Shown piece by piece: positions 41,579 to 50,617 of a stretch of DNA of 64,000 nt (position 1 is the first letter of the stretch; every line of letters starts with the position of its first letter). The translations under genes and the position numbers were made by a program. Origin of the DNA: an uncultured Candidatus Melainabacteria bacterium (GTDB taxonomy: Bacteria > Cyanobacteriota > Vampirovibrionia > Gastranaerophilales > Gastranaerophilaceae). The DNA is taken from positions 372,001 to 436,000 of the forward strand of contig CATKZI010000001.1 in NCBI GenBank assembly GCA_949841365.1, written 5' to 3'. The notes under the pieces were generated by a model. That model did not search any database, was not told the DNA's origin, and saw nothing but the letters and a program-made list of their open reading frames with translations.

Positions 41579-41905
41579 ATGAATTTAGATAAAGAAACAA
41601 TAGGTAAAAAAATAAGACAAATCCGCAAAGAGAAAGGTTTTTCGCAAGAAGAACTCTCCGAAAAAATTGATATTTCTCCAAGGCACATGTGTACGATTGA
41701 AAACGGAAATTCTTTCCCTTCTATTGAAACTTTTATCAAAATTGCCGAAATTCTTGATATTAATATCAATAATTTTTTTAACTTGAATGTCGAAAGCAAC
41801 GATAATTTAAGAGCCGAAATTTATAGTCTTATTCAAACTTCTACTGTTCAAGAATTGAAACTAATACAAAATATTATTACTGCAATTCATAATAATCGCG
41901 GTTAA
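41579..41905 (+). CDS. Xre-family transcriptional regulator
   Basis: 108 aa. The N-terminal Cro/C1 helix-turn-helix (IRQIRKEKGFSQEELSEKID, ISPRHMCTIENGNSFPSIET) covers residues 10-65. The C-terminal 40 residues may be a dimerisation helix (LKLIQNIITAIHNN). It is 75 bp ahead of the adaptor gene of an RND efflux operon, in the same direction, so it is a strong candidate local regulator. Its own upstream region holds TATCAAT/ATTGATA and GATATAAATATC dyads. GAGG precedes the ATG. Confidence 0.85.
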   Translation: MNLDKETIGKKIRQIRKEKGFSQEELSEKIDISPRHMCTIENGNSFPSIETFIKIAEILDININNFFNLNVESNDNLRAEIYSLIQTSTVQELKLIQNIITAIHNNRG

Positions 41906-41912
41906 ATTCTTA

Positions 41913-41965
41913 TTGACACAAACTCTTTTTTTATTATAAAATAAATGTGTTGCAAAAGCAACACA
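41913..41965 (+). promoter_or_regulatory. RND operon promoter with adjacent palindrome
   Basis: -35 TTGACA (41913-41918) and -10 TATAAA (41935-41940, 16-nt spacer). The perfect hairpin TGTGTTGC-AAAA-GCAACACA (41946-41965) covers the likely transcription start. It may be an operator for the Xre regulator or a 5'-UTR structure. Confidence 0.65.
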
Positions 41966-41980
41966 GATGAGGGAGAGTCA

Positions 41981-43150
41981 ATGAAGAAAAATATTATAAT
42001 ATTTTTGTCGGTAATTATTGCCGCAATTTTAATAAGGTACGGATTTTCACTTGTAGGAAGCATTATGCAGGGAAAAGCTATGAAAAACAAACCTGCCCCT
42101 TCTGTTTCTGTTCAGGAAATTGAAAATCAAAAAGTTATAAGAAATTTTGAAGCTCCGGGAAGGGTTGTTTCAAAATACAGAGTTGATGTGATGGCACGTA
42201 TTGCAGGTTATTTGCAGGAAAGCTATTTTAAAGAAGGTGATTTTGTAAAAAAGGGTCAGGTTTTGTTTCGAATTGAACCTACAGAATATGCAAACGCTTC
42301 TGCTACAGCAGGTGCTAATGTAAAAAATATTTCGGCACAGCTTGATTATGCTGAAAAACAGCTTGCACGTGCAAGTGAACTTGTAAAAAAAGATTATATT
42401 GCAAAAGCTCAGTATGACCAGATGCTTTCCAACAGAGATGCATTAAGAGCACAATTGGCATCTGCAAAAGCTCAATATAATGATGCGAACAGAAATTTGG
42501 GATATACAAATGTTAAAGCTCCCGTTGACGGCAAGGTCGGTATAATTAATGTTACGGTCGGAAACTATGTTTCACCGTCATCAGGCGCGTTGACAACAAT
42601 TAACAGTACAAATCCGATTTATATTACTTTCCCGTTGGATTCAAGTGATTTTCAGTCACTTGCGTCATCTGACGGAGGAGCTAACAAAAATCGCCGTGTT
42701 GAATTACTGCTAACAGGCGGTACTAAATATAAAATAGACGGTGTTCAGGATTTTCAGGACAACAAAGTAGATGTTTCAACGGGTACTGTGACAATGCGTG
42801 CAACTTTTGACAATCCTAATAACGAGCTTATCCATGGTGAATTTGTTACCGTAAAACTTTATGCTAACAAGCCTGTTGATGTTCCTGTTGCTCCGGTTAC
42901 AGCGGTTATGGAAAATCAGGCGGGCAAATATGTTTATAAGCTTGATGAAAATGATATTCCTCAGCTTGTTTACGTAAAGACCGGTGAACAGAACGGACAA
43001 AATTGGATTATAACCGAAGGGCTGCAAAAAGGTGACAGAATTATTACTGAAGGTTTCCAGAAGGTTATACCGGGAAAACCTGTCAAAATTGTGTCTGATG
43101 AGGAAATGAAAAAAATTAAAACAGAACAGGTTACTGAAACTAAAAAATAA
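41981..43150 (+). CDS. RND efflux periplasmic adaptor subunit (MFP)
   Basis: 389 aa from the ATG at 41981 (GGGAGAG upstream; an earlier ATG lacks it). N-terminal anchor (IIIFLSVIIAAILI), then barrel and lipoyl domains (VMARIAGYLQESYFKEGDFV, KKGQVLFRIEP), an alpha-hairpin (LDYAEKQLARASELVKKDYI) and NVKAPVDGKVG-like YTNVKAPVDGKVGIINVTVG. It links the inner-membrane pump to the TolC channel. First gene of a three-gene operon: permease 9 bp later, channel protein next. Confidence 0.93.
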   Translation: MKKNIIIFLSVIIAAILIRYGFSLVGSIMQGKAMKNKPAPSVSVQEIENQKVIRNFEAPGRVVSKYRVDVMARIAGYLQESYFKEGDFVKKGQVLFRIEPTEYANASATAGANVKNISAQLDYAEKQLARASELVKKDYIAKAQYDQMLSNRDALRAQLASAKAQYNDANRNLGYTNVKAPVDGKVGIINVTVGNYVSPSSGALTTINSTNPIYITFPLDSSDFQSLASSDGGANKNRRVELLLTGGTKYKIDGVQDFQDNKVDVSTGTVTMRATFDNPNNELIHGEFVTVKLYANKPVDVPVAPVTAVMENQAGKYVYKLDENDIPQLVYVKTGEQNGQNWIITEGLQKGDRIITEGFQKVIPGKPVKIVSDEEMKKIKTEQVTETKK

Positions 43151-43159
43151 AGGGATATA

Positions 43160-46100
43160 ATGGAAAATTCGGGAAATATGTTTATAAAACGCCCCAAGCT
43201 TGCGATTGTAATTTCGCTTGCTATTATGCTTGCGGGGATTTTGATGCTTACACAGCTTCCTCTGGAAGAATATCCGTCGATTACTCCGCCACAGGTTGTC
43301 GTAACGGCTACTTATGCGGGTGCAAGTTCTGACGTTGTAGCTGATACTATTGCCGCTCCTGTTGAAGCGCAATTAAACGGGGTTGAGGATATGATTTATA
43401 TGTCGTCAACTTCTCAAAACGGTCAGTATCAATTAACTTTATATTTTAATATAGGTTCTGATCCTGATATGGCGGTTGTTAATGTTCAAAACCAGCTTCA
43501 ATTGGTTACTCCGCGTCTGCCGGAAGATGTTAAGCGTTACGGGTTGTCGGTTAAAAAATCCACAGGCGGCCCCGGTATTATGATGATTGCCGTAAATTCT
43601 CCGACACATACTTATGATTCTTTATATGTTGCAAACTACGCATCTATATATATTAAAGATGAACTTGCCCGTATCAAAGGTATTGGTAAAGTTCAGGTTT
43701 TCGGATCTTCCGATTATTCAATGAGAATTTGGCTTGATGCAGGCAAAATGTCAAATCTAGGTGTATCGGTTTCAGAGGTTAATACGGCAATTCAGTCGCA
43801 GAACACGCAGGTTCCAGCAGGTGATTTGGGTGTTGAACCTATGAAAAACAAGCAGATGATTAAACTTACAATGCGTACCAAAGGGCGTTTGAAAGATGTA
43901 ACAGAATTTGAAAATATTATTGTACGTTCAAAACCCGACGGTTCGCAGATTAGACTTAAAGATATTGCTCGCGTTGAACTCGGGGCTGAAAGTTATTCGT
44001 TCTTCTCACGCAGAGGCGGAAAAGATACGGCTATTATTTCGATAAGTCAGCTGCCTGAAGCTAATGCTATTGATCTTTCTAAAAAAATCAGGGCGAAGAT
44101 CGCTGAACTCAGTAAGAGTTTTCCGCAGGGAATTGTATATGAAATAGCCCGTGATGAAACTGAATTTGTTAGTGAGTCAATAAAAGAGGTTATCAGTGCA
44201 ATCGGACTTGCCGTTATTCTGGTAGGGTTGGTTACTTATTTATTCCTCGGAAGCGGACGTGCGGCATTAATCCCGTTTGCGGCAATTCCCGTTTCGTTAA
44301 TCGGGGTGTTTATATTTATGAATATACTCGGTTTTTCGGTAAATCTTTTAATATTGTTCGGACTTGTACTTGCAGTAGGCTTGGTAGTTGACGATGCTAT
44401 CGTTGTGCTTGAAAATACTCAAAGACATATTCAGGAAGGCAAAGATCCGATAACTGCCACCGAAATTACTATGAAAGAAGTTTTTAGTGCGGTACTTGCA
44501 ACATCACTTGTTTTGATGGCGGTATTTGTGCCAGTTTCGTTTATGGCGGGTATTACGGGGCAAATGTTCAGACAGTTTGCGCTGTGTATTGCATCATCTA
44601 TCGGTTTGTCAACGCTTGTTGCATTAACTCTTGCACCTGCTTTGTGTGCAATGATTTTAAAATCAGGTGAAGAAAAAGCCGATTTTGAATTTATACAAAA
44701 ATTTGATAACTGGTTTAACGGTATTAGAGATAAATATCTTGAGGGTGTAAAAATCTTTACTGGTTCTACAAAACTTACTATGACAGTATTTGCAGGAATT
44801 GTATTGTTTACGCTTTTAATGTTTTATTTAATTCCGAAAGGATTTTTACCGACAGAGGATAAAGGTGCAGTGTTTGCTCAAGTGCAATTACCTGACGGTT
44901 CTTCGGCATCAAGAACTGAAATTGTTGCAAATGAAATTGAAGACAGAATTCTTAACATCCCGGGAGTTGATACTACAATTAATCTTGTAGGGTTCTCGGG
45001 CGAAAATACAGCTCTGGTTATTGCAGAATTGGAACCATGGTCAAAACGTAAGAGCAAAGAATTGCAGATGCAGACTATTATGAGCAAAATGCAAAAAGAA
45101 TTTGCAAACTATCCGTCTGCAACAATTGCTGTTTTTGCACCGCCTTCTATTTCAGGTTTGGGTATGTTCGGAGGTTTTGAATATCAATTACTTGATAAAG
45201 GTGACAGAACTTCACAAGAACTTTATGATGAAGCAGTTAAATTAATTGCGGATGCGAATAAAGATTCGGCATTCCAGATGGTATACACATCATTTACAGC
45301 TAACCTGCCTCAGTTAATGATTAAAGTTGATGAAGCTAAAGCTCTTGCACAGGGTGTTGATATTTCCGAAATTTATTCGGCATTATCGGGATATTTCGGA
45401 AAATCTTATGTAAACGACTTTAATAAATACGGTCGTGTTTATCGTGTATACTTGCAGGCGGATTCTGAATACAGAGAAAAACCATCGGATATTGATAAAA
45501 TTTATGTTAAAAACAGACAGGGTTCAATGGTGCCTTTGTCTGCGCTTGTAAGTGTTAAAAACGTTGTAGGACCATATAGTATTACAAGGTTTAATATGTA
45601 CCCGTCAATTACAATTAACGGTATGGCAAGATCAGGTGTAAGTTCGGGTCAGGCAATGAATACGATGGAAAGAATTTCCGATGAAGTTTTACCGAAAGAT
45701 ATGGGTTATAACTGGTCGGGAAGTTCACTGCAGGAAAAACAATCAAGCGGTCAAATCGGTCCGATTTTGGCAATGTCTTTGGTATTTATCTACTTGTTCC
45801 TTGTAGGTTTATACGAAAGCTGGATGCTTCCGATTGCGGTACTTTTGATTTCACCTGTTGCGTTAGTCGGAGCGTTGTTCTTCCAATATGTTTCAGGGTA
45901 TTCACTCGACTTGTATTCTCAAATCGGACTTGTAATGTTAATCGGTTTATCTACAAAACAGGCAATTTTGATTATCGAGTTTGCAAAAGAAGCCCACGAA
46001 AACGGTATGAGCATAATGGAATCTGCTATGCAGGCAGCTAAATTAAGGTTTAGAGCCGTAATGATGACAAATATTGCGTTTATTTTAGGTTTGTTGCCTC

Positions 46101-46270
46101 TTGTATTTGCAAAAGGTGCAGGTGCTGCGAGCCGTAACTCTGTCGGTATGACGGTATTTGGCGGAATGATGGCGGTTGCATTTATCGGAACATTCCTTGT
46201 ACCAGCGTTTTTCGTTATGATTGAAAATTTGAAAGTTTATACTGCGAAAAAATTTAAAAAGGATAAATAA
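43160..46270 (+). CDS. RND multidrug efflux permease (AcrB/HAE1 family)
   Basis: 1036 aa, full length, 12 transmembrane helices in two halves with two large periplasmic loops. Signatures: LPLEEYPSITPPQVVVTATY, GIGKVQVFGSSDYSMRIWLD, GLVLAVGLVVDDAIVVLENT with the proton-relay Asp pair in helix 4, PVSFMAGITGQMFRQFALCI, and in the second half GLSTKQAILIIEFAKEAHEN. The AcrB-like length and GAASRNSVGMTVFGGMMA support a drug/solvent exporter, not a metal CusA-type. Needs the adjacent adaptor and TolC-like proteins. Confidence 0.96.
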   Translation: MENSGNMFIKRPKLAIVISLAIMLAGILMLTQLPLEEYPSITPPQVVVTATYAGASSDVVADTIAAPVEAQLNGVEDMIYMSSTSQNGQYQLTLYFNIGSDPDMAVVNVQNQLQLVTPRLPEDVKRYGLSVKKSTGGPGIMMIAVNSPTHTYDSLYVANYASIYIKDELARIKGIGKVQVFGSSDYSMRIWLDAGKMSNLGVSVSEVNTAIQSQNTQVPAGDLGVEPMKNKQMIKLTMRTKGRLKDVTEFENIIVRSKPDGSQIRLKDIARVELGAESYSFFSRRGGKDTAIISISQLPEANAIDLSKKIRAKIAELSKSFPQGIVYEIARDETEFVSESIKEVISAIGLAVILVGLVTYLFLGSGRAALIPFAAIPVSLIGVFIFMNILGFSVNLLILFGLVLAVGLVVDDAIVVLENTQRHIQEGKDPITATEITMKEVFSAVLATSLVLMAVFVPVSFMAGITGQMFRQFALCIASSIGLSTLVALTLAPALCAMILKSGEEKADFEFIQKFDNWFNGIRDKYLEGVKIFTGSTKLTMTVFAGIVLFTLLMFYLIPKGFLPTEDKGAVFAQVQLPDGSSASRTEIVANEIEDRILNIPGVDTTINLVGFSGENTALVIAELEPWSKRKSKELQMQTIMSKMQKEFANYPSATIAVFAPPSISGLGMFGGFEYQLLDKGDRTSQELYDEAVKLIADANKDSAFQMVYTSFTANLPQLMIKVDEAKALAQGVDISEIYSALSGYFGKSYVNDFNKYGRVYRVYLQADSEYREKPSDIDKIYVKNRQGSMVPLSALVSVKNVVGPYSITRFNMYPSITINGMARSGVSSGQAMNTMERISDEVLPKDMGYNWSGSSLQEKQSSGQIGPILAMSLVFIYLFLVGLYESWMLPIAVLLISPVALVGALFFQYVSGYSLDLYSQIGLVMLIGLSTKQAILIIEFAKEAHENGMSIMESAMQAAKLRFRAVMMTNIAFILGLLPLVFAKGAGAASRNSVGMTVFGGMMAVAFIGTFLVPAFFVMIENLKVYTAKKFKKDK

Positions 46271-47677
46271 ATGTATAAAAAAATATTACTTTTACTGTTA
46301 ATATTAAGTATCGGAACCGCTTTTGCAGACGAAATCGGCAATAAAGTTAATGAGAAGGAATATCCCGCAGCTGATGCTGTTTTACCCCAAAAATCGGATG
46401 CTGATTTTATTATAGAAGGTTCTGTTGAAAAAAATATTGATATGACGCTTGATAAATGTATTGAACTTGCGCTTGGAAACAATCCTCAGATTAATTCGGC
46501 TTTTCATGATATTCTTGCATCTGATGCGCGTATAAAACAAGTTTGGTCAAATTATTTCCCGCAATTAAGCTGGCAGACAGGTTATACAAGAATTCGTCAA
46601 TTGCAATTGTCTGACGCTTTAGGGCAAAACCTTACGTTTAATTACTATACATTGGGGCAAATTACCCTTCAACAAATGCTTTATGACTTCGGTGTAACCC
46701 AAAATCAGGCTACTATTAAACGTTTGGATTATGAAGCTTATAAAACAACTCTCAGTGCAACGATTAATGATGTAATTTATCAGACAAAAGATGCTTATTA
46801 CAATCTTTTATATGCATTTGAAAATAAAAAAGTTGCACAGGATACGGTTGATAAGTTTGAAATGTTCTATAATCAGGCAAAAGCGTTTTACGAAATCGGT
46901 ATGAACCCGAAAGTTGATGTTACAATTGCCGAGGTTAACTTGAGTAATGCAAAATTACAGTTAATTCAGGCTGACAATGCGGTAAATCTTGCCGTTGCAC
47001 GTTTGAATAACATTATGGGAGTACCGTTTATTGATCAGTATAATGTTCAAGAAAGATTAAAATATCAGCCTGTAGATATAACTTTTAATCAGTCCGTCGA
47101 AATTGCACGCGAAGCTCGTCCGGAATTAAAACTTGCAGAACTGAAAGTTGAAAGTGCAAAGCAGACAATGAAACTTGTTAAAAAATCATATTTTCCGACT
47201 TTGTCTGTTGAAGGACAGTACCAGCGAGGCGGTAAAAGCTGGAATTCTAACTATGGTTATAATTTCGGCGGATATTTAAACTTCCCGACAATTAACGGAA
47301 TGTTGATTAAAAATGAAATTAAAGAAGCAAGATATTTGTATGACAAAGAAATTGCAAATGCTAAAAATACCCAAAATCAGATTTATTTAGAAATTCAAAA
47401 TGCATTTTTGAAGCTTCAGGAAAAGAAAAACCAAATGCCTGTTGCTATGCTTAACGTAAAACAGTCAAAAGAAAATTATGAACTTTCTTACGGCAGATAC
47501 AGAGTAGGCGAAGCAAGTCCGACCGAGCTTAAAGATGCACAAATAAATTATCAGCAGGCTCAGTTGAGTTATTACAACGCATTGTACCAGTATAATTCCG
47601 CAAAAGCAGAACTTGAAAAATCAATCGGTAAAAACTTAACCGCCAACGAAGATGATATTATAGAGCTTGGTGAATAG
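46271..47677 (+). CDS. TolC-family outer-membrane channel protein
   Basis: 468 aa. Signal peptide (YKKILLLLLILSIGTAFA), then two outer-membrane-efflux-protein repeats: LDKCIELALGNNPQINSA and SVEIAREARPELKLAELK, each with long heptad helices, and the typical YRVGEASPTELKDAQINYQQ near the end. Starts directly after the permease stop with no gap. Its presence implies a diderm envelope. Confidence 0.93.
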   Translation: MYKKILLLLLILSIGTAFADEIGNKVNEKEYPAADAVLPQKSDADFIIEGSVEKNIDMTLDKCIELALGNNPQINSAFHDILASDARIKQVWSNYFPQLSWQTGYTRIRQLQLSDALGQNLTFNYYTLGQITLQQMLYDFGVTQNQATIKRLDYEAYKTTLSATINDVIYQTKDAYYNLLYAFENKKVAQDTVDKFEMFYNQAKAFYEIGMNPKVDVTIAEVNLSNAKLQLIQADNAVNLAVARLNNIMGVPFIDQYNVQERLKYQPVDITFNQSVEIAREARPELKLAELKVESAKQTMKLVKKSYFPTLSVEGQYQRGGKSWNSNYGYNFGGYLNFPTINGMLIKNEIKEARYLYDKEIANAKNTQNQIYLEIQNAFLKLQEKKNQMPVAMLNVKQSKENYELSYGRYRVGEASPTELKDAQINYQQAQLSYYNALYQYNSAKAELEKSIGKNLTANEDDIIELGE

Positions 47678-47775
47678 AATATTACAAATTGTAAACTTAA
47701 CCAAAACCCAAAAGGCAATTTTTTTGAACTTATATCCTTTATATATATGTAAGAGATAAGAGAGAGAAAAAGAAA

Positions 47776-48036
47776 ATGGCAAACGGTCAATTCGGAACTT
47801 TGGTAAGAAGTAATAAAATAAAGAAAGTAAGCATTAAAGATATTACAAGTGAAAACTTGGAAGATTATACATTCATCGGTAAAAACGATAAAAGAATGCG
47901 TTTCAATAACTCAAAAGATCCAATCTTCTACGTATTCGATGTAATTGAGAACAGACCAATCAAAACTTTGGCAAAAGAGTTTGTAAAAGATTCATTTTTT
48001 GAAGCAGTAAACTTCGTTTCAAAAGTCGTTAGATAA
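47776..48036 (+). CDS. Hypothetical small basic protein
   Basis: 86 aa (MANGQFGTLVRSNKIKKVSI ... VKDSFFEAVNFVSKVVR). No signal peptide, transmembrane helix or known motif. AGAGAGAGAAAAAG precedes the ATG and a TATATATATG-rich promoter-like stretch lies upstream, so it is probably expressed on its own. It is followed by a strong terminator at 48102. Confidence 0.55.
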   Translation: MANGQFGTLVRSNKIKKVSIKDITSENLEDYTFIGKNDKRMRFNNSKDPIFYVFDVIENRPIKTLAKEFVKDSFFEAVNFVSKVVR

Positions 48037-48101
48037 TCAATCAGGAAATTGGAAAAAGAGAAAAAGTTTTAGGAAATCAAGGAAATTAGGGATAGGATAA
48101 C

Positions 48102-48132
48102 AAAAAAGATGGTTTTATAAAACCATCTTTTT
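48102..48132 (+). terminator. Terminator after the 86-aa gene
   Basis: AAAAAAGATGGTTTT-ATA-AAACCATCTTTTTT: a long perfect stem with A and T tracts. Confidence 0.85.
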
Positions 48133-48160
48133 TTGTCAATATCCGTAAAATCAAACCAAA

Positions 48161-48191
48161 ACACAAGTGGCGGATGAAACGGCTACGTTTC
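48161..48191. repeat. GTGGCGGGT-arm hairpin repeat, copy 3, over a stop codon
   Basis: ACACAAGTGGCGGAT followed by GAAACG-GCTA-CGTTTC. The arm matches the copies at 22065 and 29213, while the stem sequence differs yet keeps its pairing. The loop contains the TAG stop (48183-48185) of the minus-strand gene. Confidence 0.68.
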
Positions 48192-48518
48192 TGTTTTTGG
48201 CTCGTATTCTATTCCCATTTCTTTCAGGGTTCTTATAAAGTTTTGAGCGCATATTTTTTGAGCTTCAGGCGGTACAATTCTTAAAATTTCAACTGTTTTG
48301 GAAATAACAGGGTCTTTATCGTACCAACGGTTATTTGCATTTACCGGTTTGACCATTGCATAAAATTTATCTACAGTTTCTTTTGAAACTTTTTCTTCAA
48401 TTTTTTGCAGGAAAATTTCAGCTTGTGCTCTTAATTCCGTTTGATAATTTCTTAAAAGCTCAATGACTTCCAGCAATAATGGATCGTGATCGTACCAGCG
48501 TTTGTATGCAGGTGACAT
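48183..48518 (-). CDS. Hypothetical protein with two RWYDxDP repeats
   Basis: 111 aa. KRWYDHDPLLLEVIELLRNY (6-25) recurs as NRWYDKDPVISKTVEILRIV, about 57 residues later. Each is followed by a helix with similar Ala/Gln content (LRAQAEIFLQKI and EAQKICAQNFIRTL). This is an internal duplication of one helical unit. The ATG overlaps the murA stop (TAATG), so translation is coupled to murA. No family recognised. The last residues are encoded by a repeat element. Confidence 0.65.
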   Translation of the reverse strand: MSPAYKRWYDHDPLLLEVIELLRNYQTELRAQAEIFLQKIEEKVSKETVDKFYAMVKPVNANNRWYDKDPVISKTVEILRIVPPEAQKICAQNFIRTLKEMGIEYEPKTET

Positions 48519-49837
48519 TAGAGTAAGCCCTCCGTAATTTTAGGTTCGACAGGAGTCTGAATGATTTCTTCATTTTTTCTCTCTATCTTCGCTCCTAATA
48601 ATCTTAACTTACTTTCGAAATTTTCGTATCCTCTATCTATATGATGTAGTTTTTCGATAGTGGAATTCCCGTCAGCCATTAATGCCGCAACAACAAGTGA
48701 TGCACCTGCTCTCAGGTCACTTGCACAAAGAGTTGCGCCTGTAAGTTTTTTAACCCCTTTGATAATCGCGTGGTTTCTGTCTTGGTGAATATCAGCACCC
48801 ATTCTGCGCAGTTCGGGAACTTGCATAAATCTGTTTTCGTACAAGCTTTCCGTGATAATTCCGACTCCGTTTGCGGTTGTCAAAAGTGTCATTGCCATTG
48901 ATTGTAAGTCTGTAGGGAAACCGGGATACGGCTGAGTTACAAAGTTGATAGAATTTAATTTATTTCTGCATGAAACTTCTAAAGAATTGGGTTCGATAAG
49001 TTTAATATTTGCGCCCATTTTTAAAAGTTTATCCGTAAAGAATGTCAAATGCGCAGGGAAAACGTTTTTAATAATTGCTTTACCCTTTGTTGCGATAATC
49101 GCTGACATAAACGTACCGGCTTCAATTCTGTCGGGAATTGTAGTGTATTCAATAGCGTGTAAATTTTCTTGTTTAACGCCGTTGATAACGATTTCGGAAG
49201 TTCCTGCTCCGTTAACGTCTGCACCCATTGTGTTTAAGAAGTTTGCAAGGTCAACGATTTCAGGTTCTTGTGCAGCATTTTGAATTGTTGTAGAGCCTTC
49301 TGCAAGAATTGATGCAAGCATAAGGTTTTCTGTTGCGCCCACTGACGGGATATCAAGATAGATATTTGCGCCTGCAAGTTTTGAAGCTTTTGCGTGAACA
49401 TAGCCGTTTTCGATTTTTATCTTAGCTCCGAGTGCTTCCAAACCTTTGATGTGGAAATCAACGCGTCTTTCGCCGATTGCACAACCGCCGGGGAGTGCAA
49501 CGATTGCTTCTTTGCATCTTGAAACTAAAGCTCCGAGAACGATAAATGAAGCTCTCATTTTGCTTACCAGTTCATATTTTGCAGTAACGCTTGTCAAATC
49601 TGTCGCGTCGATTGTAACTGATTTCTCAATTTTGTCATAAGATGTTTTTGCGCCCAATTCTGCAATAACGCTGAGCATAATTTCAACATCAGTTAAATCG
49701 GGGACGTTATAAATCTTTGTTTCACCTTTAGCCAATAATGCGGCAGCCATTAATTTTAAAACCGAATTTTTTGCCCCGCCTATTGAAACTTCACCTCTTA
49801 AAGGGGTACCGCCTTTTATATAATATTTATCTGTCAA
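48518..49837 (-). CDS. murA: UDP-N-acetylglucosamine 1-carboxyvinyltransferase
   Basis: 439 aa. First committed step of peptidoglycan synthesis: transfer of enolpyruvate from PEP to UDP-GlcNAc. GGTPLRGEVSIGGAKNSVLK with the conserved Lys-Asn, RASFIVLGALVSR, ALPGGCAIGERRVDFHIKGL (with the Cys targeted by fosfomycin), IPDRIEAGTFM, QPYPGFPTDLQ. It uses a TTG start with CAGGTAAG upstream. Coupled to the 111-aa gene downstream. Confidence 0.96.
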   Translation of the reverse strand: MTDKYYIKGGTPLRGEVSIGGAKNSVLKLMAAALLAKGETKIYNVPDLTDVEIMLSVIAELGAKTSYDKIEKSVTIDATDLTSVTAKYELVSKMRASFIVLGALVSRCKEAIVALPGGCAIGERRVDFHIKGLEALGAKIKIENGYVHAKASKLAGANIYLDIPSVGATENLMLASILAEGSTTIQNAAQEPEIVDLANFLNTMGADVNGAGTSEIVINGVKQENLHAIEYTTIPDRIEAGTFMSAIIATKGKAIIKNVFPAHLTFFTDKLLKMGANIKLIEPNSLEVSCRNKLNSINFVTQPYPGFPTDLQSMAMTLLTTANGVGIITESLYENRFMQVPELRRMGADIHQDRNHAIIKGVKKLTGATLCASDLRAGASLVVAALMADGNSTIEKLHHIDRGYENFESKLRLLGAKIERKNEEIIQTPVEPKITEGLL

Positions 49838-50002
49838 TTTATCTTACCTGTAAAAAATATCTAACTATACTTATAATAATACAACTATACAAACTTGGTG
49901 TAAATAAGTTAAATTATGTAAAGAAATTAAATATTAAAAAATAATAAATTTTTCTTGTTTATGAGCCTTGATAACTTATAATATATTCAAGAGGGAAAGA
50001 AA

Positions 50003-50575
50003 ATGTCACATAAACACGATAAAAAAAGCAATAATCCGTTTAAAAATGACGATTTAGACGAACAAATTAACGAAGCTTCTGCTGAGGAGAATGCAGAAGA
50101 AATTCAAGAGGAAGCAAAAAAAGAGGACGACGAACTTCAAAAAAAGTTTGATGAGTTAAATAATCAATATTTAAGGCTTGCGGCAGATTTTGACAACTAC
50201 CGTAAACGTCAGGAACATGAGCGCGAAGAACTTTTGAAATTCGGTACGGAAAGTGCGCTTAAAAAAATGATTGAAGTTCTTGATAACTTTGAACGCGGTA
50301 AAAAAGCACTTGAAAGTGTTGAAGATTGTCAAAAAGTTAAAGAAAGTTTTGATTTGGTTCACAAGCAGACCGTTGAAGCTTTGAAAAAACTCGGACTTGA
50401 AGAAATTGAAGCTGAGGGAAAAGAATTTGATCCTAATTTCCATGAGGCCGTAATGCAGACACCATCAGCAGAGCATCCTGAACATACTGTTATTAATGAA
50501 TTGCAAAAAGGCTACAAAATGGGTGATAAGGTTTTAAGACCTACGCTTGTAAATGTTGCAACTTCACAAGATTAA
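50003..50575 (+). CDS. grpE: Nucleotide exchange factor GrpE
   Basis: 190 aa. An acidic disordered N-terminus (EEIQEEAKKEDDELQKKF), a long coiled coil with DFDNYRKRQEHEREELLKFG, and the beta-wing domain ending in LQKGYKMGDKVLRPTLVNVA. Releases ADP from DnaK. dnaJ follows 42 bp later; dnaK and hrcA are not in the window. TTATAATATATTC at 49976 gives a -10, and GAGGGAAAG is the ribosome site. Confidence 0.95.
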   Translation: MSHKHDKKSNNPFKNDDLDEQINEASAEENAEEIQEEAKKEDDELQKKFDELNNQYLRLAADFDNYRKRQEHEREELLKFGTESALKKMIEVLDNFERGKKALESVEDCQKVKESFDLVHKQTVEALKKLGLEEIEAEGKEFDPNFHEAVMQTPSAEHPEHTVINELQKGYKMGDKVLRPTLVNVATSQD

Positions 50576-50617
50576 TTTTGCATGGTAAAATAATATTATC
50601 GGAATAGGGAAGGATTA

